A stretch of 64,000 bases of DNA, from contig LS997562.1 in NCBI GenBank assembly GCA_000469685.2, forward strand, positions 33,439,715 to 33,503,714. The letters are read 5' to 3'. This DNA is from Haemonchus contortus. Lineage: Eukaryota > Nematoda > Chromadorea > Rhabditida > Trichostrongylidae. Of this stretch, positions 58,674 to 64,000 are shown in pieces. How positions within the stretch are numbered: the first letter of the stretch is position 1; every line of letters starts with the position of its first letter. The notes under the pieces were generated by a model. It ran no database searches. It had not been told where the DNA came from and saw only the letters and a list, made by a program, of their open reading frames with translations. A program made the position numbers and the translations under genes.

Positions 58674-61600
58674 ATGCCCGGGGATATGAGAATGAGACAC
58701 ATAAGCGATTACTGGATAATCAGTACACTGATATTTTTCAATATTGCCGGAAATTTTGGAAATTTCAACCTTATTTGGTTAACATATCGCCGAAAAGAAC
58801 TTCGTACCAAAGCAGGTGAACATACTAGTAAAGTTCTTAATGTGTTTTTAGAGGATTATTTTAGAATTTCAGGGATTTTACTTGCTATAAATGCTGTATT
58901 TCAAAGCATATGTCTGGTATCAAGTTTTATCAATATAACAGTAATATTAATTGGAAAACGGATTGCTCGAAACGTTTGTTATCCACTTGTAATGCCATTT
59001 ACAATAGCTTCATCTCTACAAGCACCAATGGCATTGGTGATTGCGATCGACTTGCTTCTGGCCCTCATATCACCACTGAGGTAAGTTGTACAGAGGCAAG
59101 TTCCCGACCGGAAATTGATAATGGATCAAGGATGAAGTCCCCAGCGGTTAATTGGTCCCATTTCTGGGATGCGCCTCGCACACGGCTCTTATACAGAATC
59201 GTAATGGCATTTTGAAGGTGTATTTGGCCTGTGGAAACGCTAGCAGCTACAAGTCCATGCCCATTTAAGTGTTTTTGCCTCCCAGACGGATCCGATAAAA
59301 TTTTACATCACAGGTACCGCCAACAGGATGCGTTCAAATACATAATCGGTATATGTGCTCCAGGAATGTTTTATGCTCTATTCATAGGATTCTATGGACT
59401 GATAAAAATGGATAACGAAATGCTCGATTTTTGCAATGTTGTTATTGGTAAGAGGATTTCTATCAAATTTACCACTAGAAAAAAAATTGTAGAATAGTGG
59501 ACAAACGCTCAGATCGCCCTGGTTATGCCATGTTGTTTCAGTGGCAAAAATAAGTACCCTGGCCGTAAGTACCCTTCCTTTCATTTGACATGAAGTGTCG
59601 GAAGTGTTAAAGGCGTAGTCCACGGAAATGATAGTCAAGATAAGGGCAAGTGGCGAAGAAAACGCGGAAATTGGCGTATTTAAAGGAACGTGATGCTTTA
59701 AGAAGGGAGTAAATCAGGGGTTGGACGAGAATGTGACGGCGGAAGGTACATGAAAGTGTTATCTAGACGAGCTGTTCGAAAGCGCGCACCATCTGGCTAC
59801 AATAAGCTGCTAAGCCGTTGGTCTCGGTGCAACATCTACAGCTTTCACAAGGCTCAGGAGTTTAGTCGCCTTGACTGTTTACGTCAGCTGAGCCATTTTT
59901 AGGGTCCGACACCTCATTTACTTTGGCCCGTGCTCTCTACTTTATGTATAGAGTCCTACACTACAGTATGAGGACAATATTTTCGGAATACTGAGTTCCA
60001 GTTCTAGTGTTGAGGTGATATCCCGAATTCTCAGTCAGTAAAGGAGGGAGTTTGGCTGAGGATGGGTAGCTTCACTGGTTGGGATGCTTACCATGACCCC
60101 ACGAAACCAGGACGTATTCACAGATGAGGCCATACTTCCATGTAAGCAGATCTCACGGTCTAAAAAGAATTCATCATGCAGTAGTCCCACACAGAACTTC
60201 ACCGACGGCATACTTCCTTTCACAGCATGACTCTTGGATTACTGTAGTAACCGAGCACCAGTAGTGAATTGCTGTTTCCTTGGCAGTTTGTAATACATGC
60301 ATGCTAGCGCCGCATTAAGGTGTTCTAGCTAAGACCCACACTTTGACAACTGTATCACGGGCTTTTTTAGGAAGGCGCTTCGTTGCGCGCGTCCGTCGAA
60401 ACTAGGTCACGCCGCAGCCGTCGCATGCTGCGGCTCAGCCCGTGGTACTTGTACCATAATGTCATCTCAAGACCTCAGCCCGTAGTACCTGACAGACGTC
60501 GCAATTGTCACTGGGGCACACGATTTGCGCTTGGTCCATGACATTTAACTCAAAGAGAAAACAACACGAACAAATGAAAATCATTCGCTCTACTGACACT
60601 TGTTGGTACCGAAATGTCATCTCAAGACCTCAGTGGGCTGCGCCGCGCACGAAGTGGACGTAGTGACCTACTTTCGACGGACGCGCGCAACGGACCATCC
60701 CAGCCCTTTTAGAACTGCGAAACTTCTTCAAGGAGCATTCTGGAAAAAATCCATGTAAGCGATACAGTATTGAGGAAGAAAGTCGTGATCAATTTCTGAG
60801 AACTGAAAATCGTTTGAAATATGGATAGCTTGCATTCTGAATGTGATTCTTATTTCAGGACTTCCTCCAACTGTTTCGGCTTTGTGGGTTGAAAGCAACA
60901 TGTTGTTCAATTGTTTTGTTTTGCTAGTATATTTTGGTATTTTCTTGGTACTCAAATGTAACTGTAAGTTCACCAGCCGTCGTTGCATAGTAACTATTCA
61001 AATACAAAAACAAAATACAGCTTCAGAATACCACGCGCTCTCTCTGTACTTTCCTAAGTTTACATGGAAGACTAACTGTGAAGGGGAAATTCAACGTGAC
61101 TGTCGCAGTTCTTCATAGTCCAAAGCAACCTTTCCCCTTCCCAGATCGACGTTAGGATAAACCTCAAATTGTGAATGACAGATTTGGGTGGCTTTGCTGG
61201 ACTCGCTAACTTGAGAACCTTAGCTGCCTGCATGTGAGATGAACATTATATCTCAATTACATCAAGGCAGGCTACTTTTTAAACGACTTCATTCTCATTT
61301 TTTCAGATAATCCATTGGCATACAGAGAACATAAACGAGTTGTACGACGCCTGGCAGTAATCGTGATTGTTTTTGTCTTTTCATGGTTTATGGCAAATTT
61401 AGGTAGTCATTTATTGGTTGCATTTACACTACTGAGCTGACTGACTGCAGCGTCGGCGTTGGCCATTGATCAATATCCATCTGATTGATGGTTTTCTTGC
61501 GTAATAACTTTCAAGCGCTGAACATTGCCTCGCCCTTTCATGTATACTTTCTGACTGGCATTTTTTTTCCTCAACCCTTTGGTAACGATTTCCTGTTGAA

Positions 61601-61799
61601 GTCTTATTTTTCTTTTCTAGTTCTCTCCATATTTTATTTTATAATATGTCCAATACCCTATAATTTTATGCGACGGAAATTGTCTTTGAATCTTATTACT
61701 AATCTTATTTTTTTTATTAGTAATCTTTTTTCAGGCGCACAAATTCTCTCTATGCTTCCTATTCCATCGGATATATTACCGTACTTTCAGTCAAATATG
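58674..61799 (+). CDS. Seven-helix chemoreceptor, Srsx-like (six exons, 3' end not found)
   Basis: Exons 58674-58815, 58873-59080, 59314-59447, 60859-60963, 61307-61402 and 61735-61799 agree in phase and give about 250 residues. TM1 contains GNFGNFNLIW. A basic RRKELRTKA loop follows, and the next exon opens GILLAINAVFQSICLVSS (TM2), as in nematode Srsx receptors. TM3 ends with IAIDLLLALISPL-RYR, the family's DRY-equivalent. TM4 (GICAPGMFYALFIGFYGLI), TM5 (LFNCFVLLVYFGIFLVL) and TM6 (LAVIVIVFVFSWFMANLG) follow. The sixth exon reads SMLPIPSDILPYFQSNM, the usual loop before TM7, and then an in-frame stop is met at 61824-61826 unless spliced at 61799. TM7 and the tail were not found, so the gene may be truncated or a pseudogene. 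Intron 1 is 57 bp with no stop, so an unspliced reading stays open. Confidence 0.7.
59110..59312 (-). repeat. tRNA-derived SINE (family A) inside receptor intron 2
   Basis: Antisense body with tgatgcgcc-like tggatgcgcctcgcacacgg, cagaatcgtaatggcatttt, ggtgtatttggcctgtg and tgcctcccagacggatccga. It ends right next to the exon 3 acceptor (ttacatcacag, exon from 59314), so the insertion now supplies or abuts the intron's 3' end. Confidence 0.75.
59640..59860 (+). repeat. Dispersed repeat (family C), copy 2
   Basis: Diverged counterpart of 40855-41120, with the shared blocks gaaaacgcgga, gacgagaatgtgacg and ctggctacaataagct in the same order. It lies in receptor intron 3. Confidence 0.5.
60380..60694. 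mobile_element. Small non-autonomous DNA element (MITE-like) in receptor intron 3
   Basis: Terminal inverted repeats of about 31 bp: tcgttgcgcgcgtccgtcga to ggtcac at 60380-60410, and its inverse at 60663-60694 with one or two changes. The interior has no open frame of note and contains the direct repeat aatgtcatctcaagacctca at about 60458 and 60612. Size about 315 bp. No target duplication was identified with confidence. Confidence 0.75.
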
Positions 61800-62278
61800 G
61801 TTCGTTACATTACATTACTTTTGTGATGCAAAATATGTAGTATTTGAGTAGTGAAACTTTGGAATAGTAGGAGAACTTTTGTTTCGTCCTCTTGCTTTGT
61901 TAACCGCTGTTATTTTGCCGCAGTACACGATCCAAAAGTCTCACAAGGTTGATGAGTTGCAGAACTTCGGCTTTGGAGTTTCATCCATAACTCGGAAACC
62001 TTTATTTCAACTGTTCAGCTGTGATGCTGTAAGGGGACAGTTTGAAATCAAAATGTTATCTTGGATACTAGGACTATTAAACGAAGGAAAGGAGGAGACA
62101 GGACTCATGCGAGAAGATAGCTAATTGAAGTGGTCTCCCGGAATCGAGCTCCCATGATCGTGTGTCGTGGATCGTGATTAGCATCAAACCCCGCCTCCAC
62201 TGCCGGTAGGGCACGGATTTTGAAATTTGTCTCCTAGATTGCACGCTCCAGCTCACTCTGGGGAGGTGGTCGCTGGAC

Positions 62279-62609
62279 GCGGCCCCTCGCATCGCGCCGC
62301 CCACTCGACGCAGTTTCTGAGCTGGACAACTCGTCCAGGCCATTCACCCTCCCGACCACTGCCCGTCCAGCTGATATACGCCTGATCGATGACACCACTA
62401 CTATAGACGCCGAGTAGCGGACCTACTCGTATTCTGTCTATTTTCATCGATTAGCATGGTCAGTATGTGGAACACCTAGGCGCCGAGTAGCGGACCTACT
62501 CGTATTCTGTCTATTTTCATCGATCAGCATGGTCAGTATGTGGAATCACCTGGACGAGCTGTCCAGCTCAGGAACAGTGTCGAGTGGGCGGCGCGATGGA
62601 AGGGGCCGA
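62279..62609. repeat. 62 bp-armed inverted repeat enclosing a 73 bp tandem duplication
   Basis: The arm 62279-62339 (including atcgcgccgcccactcgacg and tgagctggacaactcgtcca) is inverted at 62549-62609 with few changes. Inside, cgccgagtagcggacctact begins at 62408 and again at 62481, a 73 bp direct repeat that is nearly identical. This may be a small foldback transposon or satellite fragment. Confidence 0.85.
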
Positions 62610-63179
62610 GCCAAACGACATGCACCCCGCAACTAATTTGAAATGCGACAGGCGCAAGGTTGGAATGGATCAGTGAGTGGCCCTCTTCGTAGTTCAAAAC
62701 ATCACTTGCCCTAGCAAACTTTAAACTCCACAAATTAGATTTTCAGTGTGTTTCTAGTCCTTTCTGAGCGATTTTAACATTAATGGAAATTTAGACGAAG
62801 GCAGACCACAAATCATCAATCGCTGTAATTTTAGGTATTCTTTGCGGGCATTTGTTTCTCGCAGAATTTTTACGTCTGTATTTGGCGATCATCTGATTAT
62901 CGAGAAGCATTCCTGAATCAAATGAGCTTCATTTGCCACCGACATTCTGTCAATGGCTTCATCAATGGCTGTGTAAAACCATCATGCACGACTGGAGTCA
63001 CCCGAACATGGGCCGAATCAAGTCGAGAACGCAGAAGAAGTCGACCCCTGATGTTCATCTGATTTATTTGTTTGCCCAAGAGCCTAGGCGAAGCCATATT
63101 TGCAGTTCAATGTGTTCTTTGTTGAATATCAAAATTGGTAAATTCAAATTGTTGGCTTGATCGAATCCTACTGTCTGCA

Positions 63180-63402
63180 GGTGCTTCTTGCCCTCCGTGG
63201 GCACGGGGCTCGTGAGCAAGCCGATGTACATATGTCATGTGCTAATCCTACTAGTACTGGTAAAATTTGCTACTACAGTATTTCAACGCCCCTAGAAGGA
63301 TGGAAGGCCTAGTTGGCTTGGTTGAAGATCGGGCTGGGATTCGATACATGCATGGGAAGCTGTGACAGTGGGCCATTTGCCATTACACCACCTTCGCCTT
63401 TC
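63180..63402 (-). repeat. tRNA-derived SINE (family A), diverged copy with head
   Basis: Antisense blocks gcaagccgatgtacatatgt, ccctagaaggatggaaggcc and tagttggcttggttg, and head gggattcgatacatgcatgg to gccattacaccaccttcgcc. The B-box equivalent is altered. Confidence 0.75.
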
Positions 63403-64000
63403 ACAAGATATATGTAGTTATGAATGGCCTGGAATGAAAAATGCCACAGTCGACTGATTCTACCAAATTGATGAAATGGTAATACCTTTCAATAGCAGAT
63501 ATTTCCATCGAAGTTGTTGGTAAAATAAAACCCCAAATAATACAGAAAGACTATCCAGTATTAGGCAGCCTTCTCACGGTGTGGCGAATCACAGCCCTTC
63601 TACGGAACCATATTTTTCAGATTTATATGTCATCAAAAAATAGAGTAAGATTATCCAAAATGCAGAGGAGTGGAAGTGAGAGATTTGTCCAGTAGCACTA
63701 AAACAAGCCAGCACTTCTGGCTGCATCTTTTGCATCATGTCCATTCCAGTATGAGTATTGTTTTCGATGGGCAGGAATAGCTCCTTCTTTCGAAGAAAAA
63801 GTAGTCGAAGAGTACTGTTGGTGACGCAAAGATGGAATACGGTGCCTGTCAATCCAGGGAGCTTCGAAGAAAATGATCTATATGGCTTCATGCTAATATT
63901 AGCCGCTTTCGAGTTTTTGGTTAATTTGGTATGTGCGAGATAACAAGTAGAAGAGGGGCACTTCTAAGGGAGCCCAGTCTTGTCAACGAACCGTCCCGTA

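Larger units (their letters stand above)
61827..64000. other. Region after the receptor; no complete gene supported
   Basis: No TM7 exon for the receptor was found here. An open stretch near 63758-63940 on the plus strand includes a hydrophobic segment (LYGFMLILAAFEFLVNL) followed by gtatgtgc. It could be an exon of another membrane protein, but the minus strand is also open there and I cannot decide. Confidence 0.4.

Noticed and set aside
63589..63943. Open frames on both strands with hydrophobic stretches, considered as another receptor gene
   Set aside because: The strand cannot be decided, no second exon could be chained, and the receptor's missing TM7 motif is not present.

Overview
The window is nuclear DNA of a nematode, most probably a strongylid of the hookworm type. 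The main reasons are a cuticle-collagen gene with the nematode N-terminal and C-terminal boxes, a nematode-type chemoreceptor, short introns with TTTCAG-like acceptors, a mariner relic whose ends resemble hookworm 'bandit' and Hsmar1, and many copies of one tRNA-derived SINE. No prokaryotic operon, rRNA gene or CRISPR array is present. Genus is an inference.

Four multi-exon genes were reconstructed by chaining exons that share reading frame and splice phase. (1) On the plus strand at 4302-12229, five exons give a 199-residue secreted, basic-site-containing precursor that I do not recognise. (2) On the minus strand at 34947-14066, a ~21 kb gene with at least 20 coding exons encodes an SLC26/SulP anion transporter with a C-terminal STAS domain. 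Its first exon was not found. (3) On the minus strand at 52497-51436, four exons give a complete 288-residue cuticle collagen with a probable spliced-leader acceptor two bases before ATG. (4) On the plus strand at 58674-61799 or later, six exons encode a seven-helix chemoreceptor resembling the Srsx family. Its last helix and tail are not visible.

The transporter introns hold much of the mobile DNA: a 2.75 kb element with ~440 bp inverted ends (22037-24783), a nested mariner relic (28992-29908), a second type of tRNA-derived element (15340-15560), and a few plus-strand open segments that may be a nested gene (24920-27701).

The stretch 35-51 kb has no gene I can support. It is a patchwork of SINE copies, hairpins, a decayed reverse-transcriptase fragment and duplicated repeats. 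Between the collagen and the receptor lies a six-unit 128 bp tandem array with GC-rich hairpins (54985-55770), followed by a GACA microsatellite. The receptor introns contain a SINE copy and a small element with terminal inverted repeats, and the last 2 kb holds a 62 bp-armed inverted repeat enclosing a 73 bp duplication.

The genes are not functionally linked as far as the sequence shows. The most notable items are the long-inverted-repeat element, the SINE family, the unrecognised secreted precursor and a possible Penelope-type hammerhead motif near 7.8 kb. All exon structures are by-eye predictions without transcript evidence.
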